Of a stretch of DNA of 64,000 nt, positions 35,268 to 43,641 are shown one piece after another; within the stretch, counting starts at the first letter, position 1; each line of letters begins with the position of its first letter. Position numbers and translations under genes: made by a program. The notes beneath the pieces were generated by a model that saw only the letters and a list, made by a program, of their open reading frames with translations, did not search any database and was not told where the DNA came from. The DNA is from Chryseobacterium sp. Bi04 (GTDB taxonomy: Bacteria > Bacteroidota > Bacteroidia > Flavobacteriales > Weeksellaceae): assembly GCF_918698085.1 (NCBI RefSeq), contig NZ_CAKKLP010000001.1:868001-932000 (forward strand), in the 5' to 3' direction.

Positions 35268-36239
35268 TTAAAATTTTCGATCTATCACAAATTTACTATC
35301 TAATTGATAATAAATAATATTAAAATGGGGTATTTTTTTCTCAAGAAAATGGATGACATCTTCCAGCTGCTCACTTGAAATTTCCTCTACCTTTATTTTA
35401 AAACCTTTATTCAGGTAGCTTCCAAAGTAAAAACCGTCCTTTAAAACTTCAGCTTCATTTTCAGAGATCTTTTTAAAATGTTCATTTTGCAGATCCTTTT
35501 TCGATAGTGCATTAATCAACTTATGCTTTTCCAGATGATTGGTAACAATTCCCCATGAATAAATAGGGAGCGCTACTTCAATAGTTTTGATGGGATAATC
35601 TTCCATTCGGGAAAGATAACTTTTTAATACAGCCACATCCAGAATCGAGTTTTTATCAGATTTTTCTAATGGGGAAGAAGTGGAGTAGCACATCAGATAT
35701 ACTTTTTCTACCGGCGGAATTCCGGTTTTCTTTTTATCTTTAACCTGATGAAGACGCAGAGTACAGGTGATATTCTTTCCGGAAACCCTTTTCAGCTCTT
35801 TTAGAAATGTAAAGTAATCATTACGTGTGCCGGCTGTCCAGTCGCAGTCGATCTGAATCTCATTGTTGATTTTTAAATGATATTCTTCTGCTTTCCTCTG
35901 TACTAAATGATGAATACTTTCCGCCAGGAATTTTATCTCCTCCGGAGAAATATTCAGTAAAGTCTGATTCGTGAGAAAAATAGTAGGTACAATCTGCTTA
36001 TCGGTTTCAAAACTCTGGTCTTTGGTGATGACAGCCACAGGTTGAAACTTTCCTCCTATTTTATCAACATCAAAAAAACGGGTATATAAATAAGGAACAG
36101 AAGTATGTTCCAAGACTTTTTTCTCTTCCTGATTCAGTTTCAAATTGGTTTTCCAATAATAGAACGTATAAGGATGGTGCTCCTTCTTGCTACATGAAAC
36201 AAGAAGAAAAAATATAAATAAGATTTTTAAAACTTTCAT
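35268..36239 (-). CDS. Lipoprotein with a DUF3142-like TIM-barrel pattern
   Basis: 323 residues with a lipobox (LLVSC, Cys16). Segments resemble a glycoside-hydrolase-like barrel: IQIDCDWTAGTRNDYFTFLKELKR, then CTLRLHQVK, VYLMCYST and VALPIYSWGIV. This strand order is what I know from DUF3142 proteins. Catalytic acids are not obvious, so it may bind rather than cleave. It is the first gene of a probable operon with the 908-residue protein. Its promoter region carries a 19-bp element shared with the gene starting at 36957. Confidence 0.75.
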   Translation of the reverse strand: MKVLKILFIFFLLVSCSKKEHHPYTFYYWKTNLKLNQEEKKVLEHTSVPYLYTRFFDVDKIGGKFQPVAVITKDQSFETDKQIVPTIFLTNQTLLNISPEEIKFLAESIHHLVQRKAEEYHLKINNEIQIDCDWTAGTRNDYFTFLKELKRVSGKNITCTLRLHQVKDKKKTGIPPVEKVYLMCYSTSSPLEKSDKNSILDVAVLKSYLSRMEDYPIKTIEVALPIYSWGIVTNHLEKHKLINALSKKDLQNEHFKKISENEAEVLKDGFYFGSYLNKGFKIKVEEISSEQLEDVIHFLEKKIPHFNIIYYQLDSKFVIDRKF

Positions 36240-36312
36240 TGATGTAAAATACCTTCATAGTCACAATTCAACTCAGCCATTCTGCAATCCAGACAGCATT
36301 CGTTAATTTTTT

Positions 36313-36362
36313 CAAAATTAAAGATATTTAACCAATAAATAAGCCGTAAAATCCCGGTGATT
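36313..36362 (-). promoter_or_regulatory. Promoter with conserved upstream element, copy A
   Basis: On the minus strand the 19-bp AATCACCGGGATTTTACGG (plus 36344-36362) lies 23 nt before TAATTTTG (plus 36313-36320), a -7-like box. No TTG box is present, so an activator is likely. The same element at the same distance precedes the gene starting at 36957. Confidence 0.6.
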
Positions 36363-36408
36363 CCTTATTCCTGACAAATGCCATAATCTCAAATTTCCTT
36401 CGCAACAA

Positions 36409-36484
36409 ATCCTAACAATTCTTATAGCCATTCTCCTCCACTGGATAAGGGGCGAAAATGCAAAGAATTTTTGACGGGGTGGCC
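36409..36484. repeat. Dispersed intergenic repeat, copy A
   Basis: The stretch from TTCTTATAGC through CCTCCACTGG to TTTGACGGGGTGG recurs with small changes at about 37070-37131. The ends CCTCC...GGGG can pair. I recall similar elements in other Chryseobacterium genomes. Confidence 0.55.
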
Positions 36485-36537
36485 TTTTTCATTCCATTAA
36501 AAAAAACAATGCAAAGGAGTGGCACTATATGATCTCA

Positions 36538-36957
36538 TTATTCATACAGCTCACTTTCACAGGTACAGGTTTCCTTATCCATACTCTCACTGGAAGAGCA
36601 GCAACCCTCAAGATTCTGAATATTCCCCTTTTCATCGGTCATAAAGATTTTATTTTTATCAAATTTCACAAAGAAGGTCTCATTAAATTTTTTGAAATGT
36701 ACTTTCATGACTTTGTTTGTCCCATATTTACCTGCATTTATTTCTTCAGTAGTTTCCTTTCCGTTAGCCTGGTTCACCTGAACATACCCAAAAAAGACAT
36801 CACCGTTTTTTTTCACATCCAGATAATAGTGAGGCGTGCCGGTGCCACTGTAGCCCTGCATAATATCAAAACTTCTATGTCCCGTAAAAGGAACTTTTAC
36901 CTGTGCAAAAGACAAGATGCTGATACACAAAATCATAATACTGAAAAGTTTTTTCAT
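36538..36957 (-). CDS. Small exported protein, function unknown
   Basis: 139 residues with a signal peptide ending near ILSFAQ. The mature part is predicted beta-rich (HYYLDVKKNGDVFFGYVQV, VMKVHFKKFNETFFVKF). The C-terminal tail carries clustered cysteines (EGCCSSS, then TCTCES), which could form disulfides or bind metal. No family was recognised. It is monocistronic between two copies of a repeated intergenic module and shares its promoter element with the upstream lipoprotein operon. Confidence 0.75.
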   Translation of the reverse strand: MKKLFSIMILCISILSFAQVKVPFTGHRSFDIMQGYSGTGTPHYYLDVKKNGDVFFGYVQVNQANGKETTEEINAGKYGTNKVMKVHFKKFNETFFVKFDKNKIFMTDEKGNIQNLEGCCSSSESMDKETCTCESELYE

Positions 36958-36971
36958 AGTTCTTTTTTCTT

Positions 36972-37021
36972 CAAAAGTAAAAATATTTACTTAAATGATA
37001 AACCGTAAAATCCCGGTGATT
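36972..37021 (-). promoter_or_regulatory. Promoter with conserved upstream element, copy B
   Basis: On the minus strand the same 19-bp AATCACCGGGATTTTACGG (plus 37003-37021) lies 23 nt before TACTTTTG (plus 36972-36979). Spacing and element are identical to copy A. Confidence 0.6.
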
Positions 37022-37066
37022 GGAGGTAAAGCTATTATTAATCTCAGGCTTATGCTTCTACTATGT

Positions 37067-37131
37067 ATAATATTCTTATAACTATTCCCCTCCACTGGTG
37101 GGGCGGCAAATCAAAGATTTGACGGGGTGGT
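37067..37131. repeat. Dispersed intergenic repeat, copy B
   Basis: Second copy of the element described at 36409-36484: TTCTTATAAC, CCTCCACTGG, GGGGCGGCAAAT and TTTGACGGGGTGG. Confidence 0.55.
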
Positions 37132-37164
37132 TTAATTTGGCAGGATAGTCATTGTCATCCATAA

Positions 37165-37191
37165 CAAAAAATCACCCCATAAGGAGTGATT
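37165..37191 (-). terminator. Terminator of the glycerol operon
   Basis: Stem AATCACCCC with GGAGTGATT (37170-37178, 37183-37191). The mismatch is a G-U pair in minus-strand RNA, and a T-run follows on that strand. Confidence 0.8.
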
Positions 37192-37216
37192 CTATAGTCT
37201 TGTGGCAGCTATCCTG

Positions 37217-38017
37217 TTAAAAAACAGTAGCAGCAAGCTGAATCCTTGCAAACTTATTAGAAGGATTCCACATGGCCATCATATAAACAGGAAGGCTGTA
37301 ATGGTCAGTAATTTTAACAACTTTACCGGCTTTTACACCTATGTTAACAATGTCGAAACTGTTTTTACCATTTCCATACAGAAAGTTTTTATCATTAAGA
37401 GCAAAGCCAGCCCCTACAAAGGCGTCCAGATTCACTTTCTGACCCTTTATTACCGGGTAACTTGCCTGAACATAGGTAGAATATTTATTCTTTTTATAAC
37501 TTCCGTCCGGCTCAAGAACAACCTCTCCTGCATTGGCGCCCCCATAAAGCATAATATCTGCTTCAATATTAATAGGGAATGAAGGCCCGAACGTATAGTT
37601 GGTTCTTAAATCGATAATATGTGCCGTTCTCCTTTGTGAATAGCTGAAGATGTCGTCTGCAGCCACTGCGGTATTGATGTTTCTGGAGTTATAAAGATCC
37701 CAAAGCCCAATATAAAAACGTCCGTCAGAATATTGAACATAATAATTGATCTCTTTATAATGGGTATTGTCTTTATCATCTGCTAAAGCGGATGCTCCCC
37801 AGATTCCTATTTTCCATTTTTTTTCTGCATCCAGGGCATAGGAGAGATTCCCCATTACAACAGGCTTATCAGTAATGATTAAACCTCTCCATAAATGGTT
37901 GTTCTGAATGTTGGCAGTGAAATCAAGTCTGCTTTCCTTGGCCTCAGTGTTTTCCTGAGAAAATAATCTTCCGGAGGCTAACGCGAGGAGGAAGATTCCT
38001 TTTAAAATTTTCATCAT
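37217..38017 (-). CDS. Outer-membrane beta-barrel protein encoded in the glycerol operon
   Basis: 266 residues with a signal peptide (ends near GRLFSQ). Alternating hydrophobic strands fill the rest: LDFTANIQNNHLWRGLIIT, WKIGIWGAS, EINYYVQYSDGRFYIGLWDLYN, ending in ARIQLAATVF with the C-terminal Phe typical of outer-membrane barrels. The pattern resembles TorF-type or generic barrel proteins. It lies 7 bp after glpF and is the last gene of the glp operon, so it may let glycerol or glycerol phosphodiesters across the outer membrane. That role is inferred from context only. Confidence 0.8.
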   Translation of the reverse strand: MMKILKGIFLLALASGRLFSQENTEAKESRLDFTANIQNNHLWRGLIITDKPVVMGNLSYALDAEKKWKIGIWGASALADDKDNTHYKEINYYVQYSDGRFYIGLWDLYNSRNINTAVAADDIFSYSQRRTAHIIDLRTNYTFGPSFPINIEADIMLYGGANAGEVVLEPDGSYKKNKYSTYVQASYPVIKGQKVNLDAFVGAGFALNDKNFLYGNGKNSFDIVNIGVKAGKVVKITDHYSLPVYMMAMWNPSNKFARIQLAATVF

Positions 38018-38024
38018 CTGTTTT

Positions 38025-38756
38025 TTAAGTTAAGAGTCCATATAAAACAGCGGCAAGCACAGCTCCTATTACAGGTCCTGCTACAGGTATCCATGCATAT
38101 CCCCAATCACTGCTTCCCTTTACAGGCAGAATAGCATGCATAATTCTTGGGGCAAGATCCCTTGCCGGGTTAATCGCATATCCTGTAGTTCCGCCCAGAG
38201 ACAAACCTATTGCCCAGACAAGGAATGTAACAGGAAGAGCTCCTACAGTACCTAAGCCTACTTTTGCCGTAGGATCAGTAGCAATAGAAATACTGGGATC
38301 CGAAAAATGAAAGATGACAAATACCAGTACAAACGTTCCTATGATCTCACTGATAAGATTGGAAGAAGTCTTTCTGATAGCTGGTCCTGTACTGAAACAG
38401 GCAAGCATTCCCGGTTCATCTTCTGTTATAGCAAAATGATCCTTATGGAACAGCCAAACCAAGAAGGCTCCAAGCATTCCTCCGATCATTTGAGCGGCTA
38501 TATAAGAAGGAACCAGATCCCAGGAGAATTTTCCTGCAGTGGCAAGACCAATGGTGACTGCCGGGTTCAGATGGGCGCCGCTTACAGGTCCGGCTACAGT
38601 GACGCCGATAAAGACAGCTAATGCCCATGCTGTTGTAATTACAATCCAACCGGAATTATTTCCTTTGGTTCCTTTTAAGACAACATTGGCGACAACGCCG
38701 TTGCCCAAGAGTATAAGAAGCATTGTTCCTATTAATTCTGCGATAAATGGTGTCAT
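38025..38756 (-). CDS. glpF: Glycerol uptake facilitator (aquaglyceroporin)
   Basis: 243-residue MIP-family channel that lets glycerol diffuse through the inner membrane. Both pore NPA motifs are intact: NPA 64-66 in SGAHLNPAVTIG and NPA 196-198 in YAINPARDLAPR. Asp200 after the second NPA-Arg is the residue that marks glycerol channels rather than water-only aquaporins. Six membrane segments fit the length. It follows glpK by 24 bp in the operon. Confidence 0.96.
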   Translation of the reverse strand: MTPFIAELIGTMLLILLGNGVVANVVLKGTKGNNSGWIVITTAWALAVFIGVTVAGPVSGAHLNPAVTIGLATAGKFSWDLVPSYIAAQMIGGMLGAFLVWLFHKDHFAITEDEPGMLACFSTGPAIRKTSSNLISEIIGTFVLVFVIFHFSDPSISIATDPTAKVGLGTVGALPVTFLVWAIGLSLGGTTGYAINPARDLAPRIMHAILPVKGSSDWGYAWIPVAGPVIGAVLAAVLYGLLT

Positions 38757-38780
38757 ATGTGTATTTTTAAGGTCAGCGGG

Positions 38781-40277
38781 TTAATCTTCTATCCAGTTTT
38801 GAGAACGTGATACGGCTTTCTTCCACAAGTGGATCATTTTATCAACGCTTTCTTTATCCAACTGGGGATGGAAATCTTTGTCCACGATCCATTGGGACTG
38901 TATTTCATCAATATCTTTCCAATATCCTACAGCAAGGCCAGCCAGATAAGCGGCTCCCAATGCAGTGGTTTCAAGCGTCTGAGGTCTGGTGATTTTAAAA
39001 CCAAACAGATCAGACTGTATCTGCATCAAAAGGTCACTTGCCGAAGCTCCTCCGTCTACTCTTAGTTCAAGACTTGCTCTTCCGGAATCTGCTTCCATAG
39101 ATTTTACAATATCATAAACCTGGAAAGCAATACCTTCCAGTGTTGCTCTGGCAATATGTCCGTCCGTTGTTCCGCGTGTGAGGCCTGCAATAGTTCCACG
39201 TGCGTACTGATCCCAATGTGGTGCTCCTAATCCGGTAAGGGCAGGAACAAAATATACACCGCCATTGTCCTGAACAGATGCCGCCAGCTCATTCACTTCT
39301 TCAGAGGAACGAATAATTTTAAGACCGTCTCTCAACCATTGGATGGCTGCACCTCCTACAAATACACTGCCCTCCAATGCATAATTTACTTCTCCATTGA
39401 TTTTCCAGGCTACGGTTGTTAGCAGGTTGTTTTTAGAAGAAACAGCTTCTTTTCCTGTATTCATTAACAAAAAGCAGCCGGTTCCGTATGTGTTTTTTAC
39501 CATTCCCGGAGTGATGCACATTTGCCCGAATAAAGCTGCCTGCTGATCACCTGCAATACCTGCAATAGGAATTTTGGTAGAAAATAAAGTTGTGGCGGTT
39601 TCTCCGTATATTTCGCTGCTCTGTTTTACTTCGGGAAGAACAGCTCTGGGAATATTGAATAATTCCAGCAAATCATTATCCCATTCTAAGGTATGAATAT
39701 TCAGAAGCATTGTTCTGCTGGCATTGGATACATCAGTGATAAACATTTTACCACGGGTAAGTTTCCATACAAGCCATGTGTCTACAGTTCCAAAACATAG
39801 TTTTCCTGCTTCTGCTTTGGCCCTTGCGCCCTCTACGTTATCAAGGATCCATTTTAGTTTTGTTGCAGAAAAGTAAGCATCTAATACAAGACCTGTTTTT
39901 TCTTTAATAACTTCAGCGTGACCCTTTTCTTTTAGTTCGTCACAATATTTAGAAGTTCTTCGGTCCTGCCATACAATGGCATTATAGATAGGTTCGCCGG
40001 TTTCTTTGTCCCATACAACAGTGGTTTCACGTTGATTGGTAATACCGATAGCGGCAACTTCCAGTCCGGAGATACCTGCTTTCGCTATCGTTTCTGCTGC
40101 TACGGAGATTTGTGATGACCAGATTTCATTCGGATCATGTTCTACCCAACCTGGTGTCGGGAATATTTGTCTGAAATCTTTCTGTGCTACAAATTTAATT
40201 TCTCCACTGTGGTTGAATAAGATCGCTCTGGAGGAAGTTGTCCCCTGGTCTAAAGCGAGAATTAATTTTTCATTCAT
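38781..40277 (-). CDS. glpK: Glycerol kinase
   Basis: 498 residues. Phosphorylates glycerol to sn-glycerol 3-phosphate with ATP, trapping it in the cell. The FGGY-kinase N-terminus [14 protein letters not shown], the substrate region [12 protein letters not shown] and the second-domain signature [17 protein letters not shown] are all present. Length is normal. It lies 13 bp after glpD. Confidence 0.98.
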   Translation of the reverse strand: MNEKLILALDQGTTSSRAILFNHSGEIKFVAQKDFRQIFPTPGWVEHDPNEIWSSQISVAAETIAKAGISGLEVAAIGITNQRETTVVWDKETGEPIYNAIVWQDRRTSKYCDELKEKGHAEVIKEKTGLVLDAYFSATKLKWILDNVEGARAKAEAGKLCFGTVDTWLVWKLTRGKMFITDVSNASRTMLLNIHTLEWDNDLLELFNIPRAVLPEVKQSSEIYGETATTLFSTKIPIAGIAGDQQAALFGQMCITPGMVKNTYGTGCFLLMNTGKEAVSSKNNLLTTVAWKINGEVNYALEGSVFVGGAAIQWLRDGLKIIRSSEEVNELAASVQDNGGVYFVPALTGLGAPHWDQYARGTIAGLTRGTTDGHIARATLEGIAFQVYDIVKSMEADSGRASLELRVDGGASASDLLMQIQSDLFGFKITRPQTLETTALGAAYLAGLAVGYWKDIDEIQSQWIVDKDFHPQLDKESVDKMIHLWKKAVSRSQNWIED

Positions 40278-40290
40278 AAAAGTGTACTAG

Positions 40291-41883
40291 TTAAGATTGA
40301 ACTTTAGGTGAATAAGGCGTTAATAAATATCCTCTTGCTAAATCAATAAATTCATTTTCGTGTTGTTGCGTCCATTCTTCAGAATATCCTTTTTCCTCAG
40401 CAATTATTTTTGCAACAGTGTGAGCACTGTCTATAGCGGCTCTGGCATCTAAGAATAATAAACGGACCCTTCTTGATAATATATCCTCAATGGTTTCTGC
40501 CATCTCGTTTCTTATAGCCCATACAATTTCTGCAACGGTAAAAGGGTGTTCCGGATGTATTTTCTGAGAATAACGCGGGTTGCTTTCCTGTAAAGTTTTT
40601 ATAGCCGGAATATCAGAACCGTAAACATAAAGATGGTTACTTCGGTCTACCTGTTCCGGTTTTACATTACCATGAATGGAAAGGTGCTCTGTTTTAGATG
40701 TAGTGTTTCCTAATCTGTGAACTTTCATTGCTTCATCTATAGTATCTTCCGCCATTTTACGGTAAGTTGTCCATTTTCCACCGATAATGGAAATAAGCCC
40801 TGTTTCAGAAGCAATAACTTTATGGCTTCTGGAAACCTCTTTTGTGCTTTTGCTTCCGTCTTTAGGAGCTGCCAGAGGACGTAATCCAGCGAATACAGAT
40901 TTTACATCTTCACGGGTTGGCTTCTTGGCTAAATACTGTCTTGCTGTATTTAAAACAAAGCTGATCTCTTCTTCCAAAGCACGGGGCTCAAAACTTTCAT
41001 CCTTTAAAAGCGTATCTGTAGTTCCTACCAAAGCTCTGTCGTGCCAGGGAACAACAAATAAAACCCTGCCGTCTGATGTTTTTGGAATCATGATCGCATC
41101 ATCACTTTTCAGGAATGATTTATCAAGTACCAAATGGATTCCCTGGCTTGGAACAACAAGTTTACCATGCTTAGGGTTATTCATATTAAGGATGTCATTG
41201 GTAAATACCCCTGTTGCATTAATGACTACCTTAGCGTGAATCTGATATTGCTGCTTGGACAGTTGATCTTCTGCAACAACACCAATTACTTTATCAGCAC
41301 CATCTTTCAGAAGATTGATCACCTTTACATAATTGATTGCGGTTCCTCCCTTTTCAATAATGGTTTGAGTTAAATTCACAGCAAGTCTGGCGTCATCGAA
41401 CTGCCCGTCCTGGTAAACAACACCACTCATCAAATGATTTTGTTCAATAGTAGGGAGTTTTTCTACGGTCTTTGCTTTGCTGATGTATCTCGTTTTTCCC
41501 AGGCTCAGTTTCCCTGCAAGGAAATCATAAACAGATAAACCTATTTTATAATAGATTCCTCCCCACCAGGTATAGTTGGGAATAATAAAAGATTGATTTT
41601 TTACAATATGGGCTGCATTTTTAGCAAGAAGGCCTCTTTCTTTTAGCGCTTCTTTTACCAATCCTACATCTCCCTGTGCAAGATATCTTACTCCACCATG
41701 TACTAATTTTGTACTTCTGCTGGATGTTGCTTTTGCAAAATCATGAGATTCAAGCAATAAGGTTTTAAATCCTCTGCTTACTGCATCTAGTGCCGAACCT
41801 AAACCACTGGCTCCTCCTCCTATGACTATAAAGTCCCATTCCTTTACATTGGTTAATGTACTGAGTTCTTCGTTTCGTTTCAT
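40291..41883 (-). CDS. glpD: Aerobic glycerol-3-phosphate dehydrogenase
   Basis: 530-residue FAD enzyme at the inner membrane that oxidises glycerol 3-phosphate to dihydroxyacetone phosphate and feeds electrons to quinone. The FAD-binding GGGASGLGSALDAVSRG motif lies near the start (about 22-38), followed by the family signatures ATSSRSTKLVHGGVRYL and GGKWTTYRKMAED. It is the first gene of glpD-glpK-glpF-barrel protein and faces the DeoR-type regulator gene. Three TTTCGTTT repeats at its promoter and start suggest direct repression. Confidence 0.97.
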   Translation of the reverse strand: MKRNEELSTLTNVKEWDFIVIGGGASGLGSALDAVSRGFKTLLLESHDFAKATSSRSTKLVHGGVRYLAQGDVGLVKEALKERGLLAKNAAHIVKNQSFIIPNYTWWGGIYYKIGLSVYDFLAGKLSLGKTRYISKAKTVEKLPTIEQNHLMSGVVYQDGQFDDARLAVNLTQTIIEKGGTAINYVKVINLLKDGADKVIGVVAEDQLSKQQYQIHAKVVINATGVFTNDILNMNNPKHGKLVVPSQGIHLVLDKSFLKSDDAIMIPKTSDGRVLFVVPWHDRALVGTTDTLLKDESFEPRALEEEISFVLNTARQYLAKKPTREDVKSVFAGLRPLAAPKDGSKSTKEVSRSHKVIASETGLISIIGGKWTTYRKMAEDTIDEAMKVHRLGNTTSKTEHLSIHGNVKPEQVDRSNHLYVYGSDIPAIKTLQESNPRYSQKIHPEHPFTVAEIVWAIRNEMAETIEDILSRRVRLLFLDARAAIDSAHTVAKIIAEEKGYSEEWTQQHENEFIDLARGYLLTPYSPKVQS

Positions 41884-41907
41884 AAATGTTTCGTTTATGT
41901 TTCGTTT
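41873..41907. promoter_or_regulatory. TTTCGTTT repeats, candidate operators of the DeoR-type regulator at glpD
   Basis: TTTCGTTT occurs at 41873-41880 (within the first glpD codons), 41889-41896 and 41900-41907, the last two exactly 11 bp apart. They cover the region from the predicted start site to the start codon, where a bound repressor would block transcription. Confidence 0.6.
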
Positions 41908-41908
41908 T

Positions 41909-41936
41909 CAAATATATAAATTAAAAATGAAAGCAA
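41909..41936 (-). promoter_or_regulatory. Predicted promoter of the glpD operon
   Basis: Minus strand: TTG (plus CAA at 41934-41936), 17 nt, TATATTTG (plus 41909-41916), a good Bacteroidota promoter directly next to the TTTCGTTT repeats. Confidence 0.7.
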
Positions 41937-41977
41937 AAAGAAAATAAATGAAATTTTAGAGTATGAAAAAAAAACGC

Positions 41978-41996
41978 TAATTTTGATGAAACGAAT
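41978..41996 (+). promoter_or_regulatory. -7-like box and operator half of the regulator gene
   Basis: TAATTTTG (41978-41985) followed by AAACGAAT (41989-41996), a near copy of the reverse complement of TTTCGTTT. This is consistent with autorepression. Confidence 0.5.
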
Positions 41997-41999
41997 AAA

Positions 42000-42761
42000 A
42001 TGGAGAAGCTAATACCAAGGCATGATGAAATATTAAAAGAGCTGGATGAAAAAGGCCATGTTCTTGTACAGGATTTATGTGAAAAACTGAATGTTTCTTC
42101 GGTTACGATCCGAAAGGATTTGAACTATCTTGAAAGTTTAGGGCTTCTTTTTCGTAATCATGGGGGAGCAAGTAAGCAGGTAAGATATGCGTATGAAAAA
42201 AATGTAGGGGAGAAGGAGAATATTAATGTGGAAGCAAAACAGGCGATAGCAAAAGCGGCATTAGCGCTGATTCAGGAGAATGATTGTATTATATTAGCTT
42301 CCGGAACTACCATGCATTATCTTGCCCGGATGCTGGTGAATTTTGGTCCGCTTACGGTACTTACCTCTTCTTTGAGGGTGGCTATTGAGCTTTGCAATAA
42401 TCCTAATATTAATATTATTCAGTTAGGGGGAGAAGTTCGTAAGAGTTCTACTTCTATAGTAGGATCTATTTCCGAAGGAATTCTCAGACAGTTTTCCTGT
42501 AATAAGCTTTTTCTGGGAGTAGATGGTATTGACCTTGAATTTGGAATCAGTACCTCTAATGCCGCAGAAGCCCATCTTAATCAGATGATGATCGACTGTG
42601 CTGATCAAACGGTGATTCTTGCAGATTCTTCAAAGCTCAATAAAAAAGGCTTTGGTAAAATCGCTTCATTAGATAAAATAGACTACCTGATTACAGATGC
42701 AGGTATTTCTGCTGAAGATGAGGCAGGATTGGAAGAAGCAGGCGTAAATGTGATCATATAA
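42000..42761 (+). CDS. DeoR/GlpR-family transcriptional regulator
   Basis: 253 residues. The N-terminal helix-turn-helix (about 1-57: HDEILKELDEKGHVLVQDLCEKLNVSSVTIRKDLNYLE) is the DeoR signature. The C-terminal DeoRC sugar-phosphate sensor (about 75-235) has the IILASGTTMHYLA and LGGEVRKSS and LADSSKLNKKGFG motifs. It is divergent from glpD. By analogy with GlpR it probably represses the glp operon and responds to glycerol 3-phosphate. The TTTCGTTT repeats are likely its sites. Confidence 0.92.
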   Translation: MEKLIPRHDEILKELDEKGHVLVQDLCEKLNVSSVTIRKDLNYLESLGLLFRNHGGASKQVRYAYEKNVGEKENINVEAKQAIAKAALALIQENDCIILASGTTMHYLARMLVNFGPLTVLTSSLRVAIELCNNPNINIIQLGGEVRKSSTSIVGSISEGILRQFSCNKLFLGVDGIDLEFGISTSNAAEAHLNQMMIDCADQTVILADSSKLNKKGFGKIASLDKIDYLITDAGISAEDEAGLEEAGVNVII

Positions 42762-42877
42762 ACAGATCCTCTTTCTAAATTCTTTTTTAAAATCAAAATA
42801 ATCCATTGGAAAATTTGTTCCGGATTTTCTTAAAAAGTTCTAATTGATTAAAAATCAAAATATTTTACTTGAAAAAT

Positions 42878-42907
42878 TTGTCAGTAATAAAATTATTCAT
42901 ACATTTG
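42878..42907 (+). promoter_or_regulatory. Predicted promoter of the S10-spc-alpha cluster
   Basis: TTG (42878-42880), 19 nt, TACATTTG (42900-42907), a near-perfect Bacteroidota promoter giving an rplC leader of about 100 nt. Confidence 0.75.
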
Positions 42908-42911
42908 CACA

Positions 42912-43014
42912 CTCATTTTAGGGGCGTAGTATGCCTATATCAGAAGTAGAAATTACTTTAGTCCTCCTGAAAATGGTGATAAAGAGAAAGATAAATTTTA
43001 TTATAATATAAACA
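42912..43014 (+). promoter_or_regulatory. Structured leader upstream of rplC, candidate autoregulatory element
   Basis: CATTTTAGG (42914-42922) can pair with CCTGAAAATG (42966-42975, one bulged G), closing a domain that holds a smaller AAGTA/TACTT hairpin. No T-run follows, so it is not a terminator. Ribosomal-protein leaders often bind an operon product, but no known leader class was recognised. Confidence 0.45.
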
Positions 43015-43641
43015 ATGTCAGGTATTATTGGTAAGAAAATCGGTATGACATCTTTGTTTAACGAAGAAGGAAAAAACATTCCTTGTACAGTTATCCAAGC
43101 TGGTCCATGCTCGGTTTTACAGGTCAGAACCTTAGAAAAAGACGGTTATAAAGCTGTTCAATTAGGTTTCGATGACAAGAGTGAGAAGAACGTTGGTAAA
43201 GCGTTAGCTGGTCATTTTAAAAAGGCTGGTTCTGCTCCTAAAGCTAAATTAGTTGAATTCTACAGAGAATTCGTTGATGAAGTAAAAGTAGGAGAAGAAG
43301 TAAAAGTTGATCTATTCACTGAAGGTGAGTATGTTGACGTAACAGGTACTTCAAAAGGTAAAGGCTTCCAGGGTGTTGTTAAAAGACACGGATTTGGAGG
43401 TGTAATGCAGGCAACTCATGGTCAGCACAACAGACTTAGAGCTCCAGGTTCTATCGGTGCTGGTTCAGACCCTTCAAGAGTATTCAAAGGGATGAGAATG
43501 GCTGGAAGAATGGGAGGTGAGCAGGTAACTGTTCAAAACCTTCAGGTGTTAAAAGTTGATCAAGAACAAAATCTTTTAGTAGTAAAAGGTGCTGTTCCGG
43601 GAGCTAAAAATTCTTATGTAATTATCAGAAAATGGAACTAG
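43015..43641 (+). CDS. rplC: 50S ribosomal protein L3
   Basis: 208 residues starting [15 protein letters not shown], with the family core [17 protein letters not shown] and the loop [23 protein letters not shown] that reaches toward the peptidyl-transferase centre. It is the first gene of the cluster, whereas in the classical order rpsJ precedes it. The stop codon TAG lies inside the start of rplD (10-bp overlap). Confidence 0.99.
   Translation: MSGIIGKKIGMTSLFNEEGKNIPCTVIQAGPCSVLQVRTLEKDGYKAVQLGFDDKSEKNVGKALAGHFKKAGSAPKAKLVEFYREFVDEVKVGEEVKVDLFTEGEYVDVTGTSKGKGFQGVVKRHGFGGVMQATHGQHNRLRAPGSIGAGSDPSRVFKGMRMAGRMGGEQVTVQNLQVLKVDQEQNLLVVKGAVPGAKNSYVIIRKWN

Noticed and set aside
42919..42975. tRNA-like or riboswitch-like identity for the rplC leader
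   Set aside because: No cloverleaf or known riboswitch core could be drawn. Only a simple closing stem with an inner hairpin is visible.
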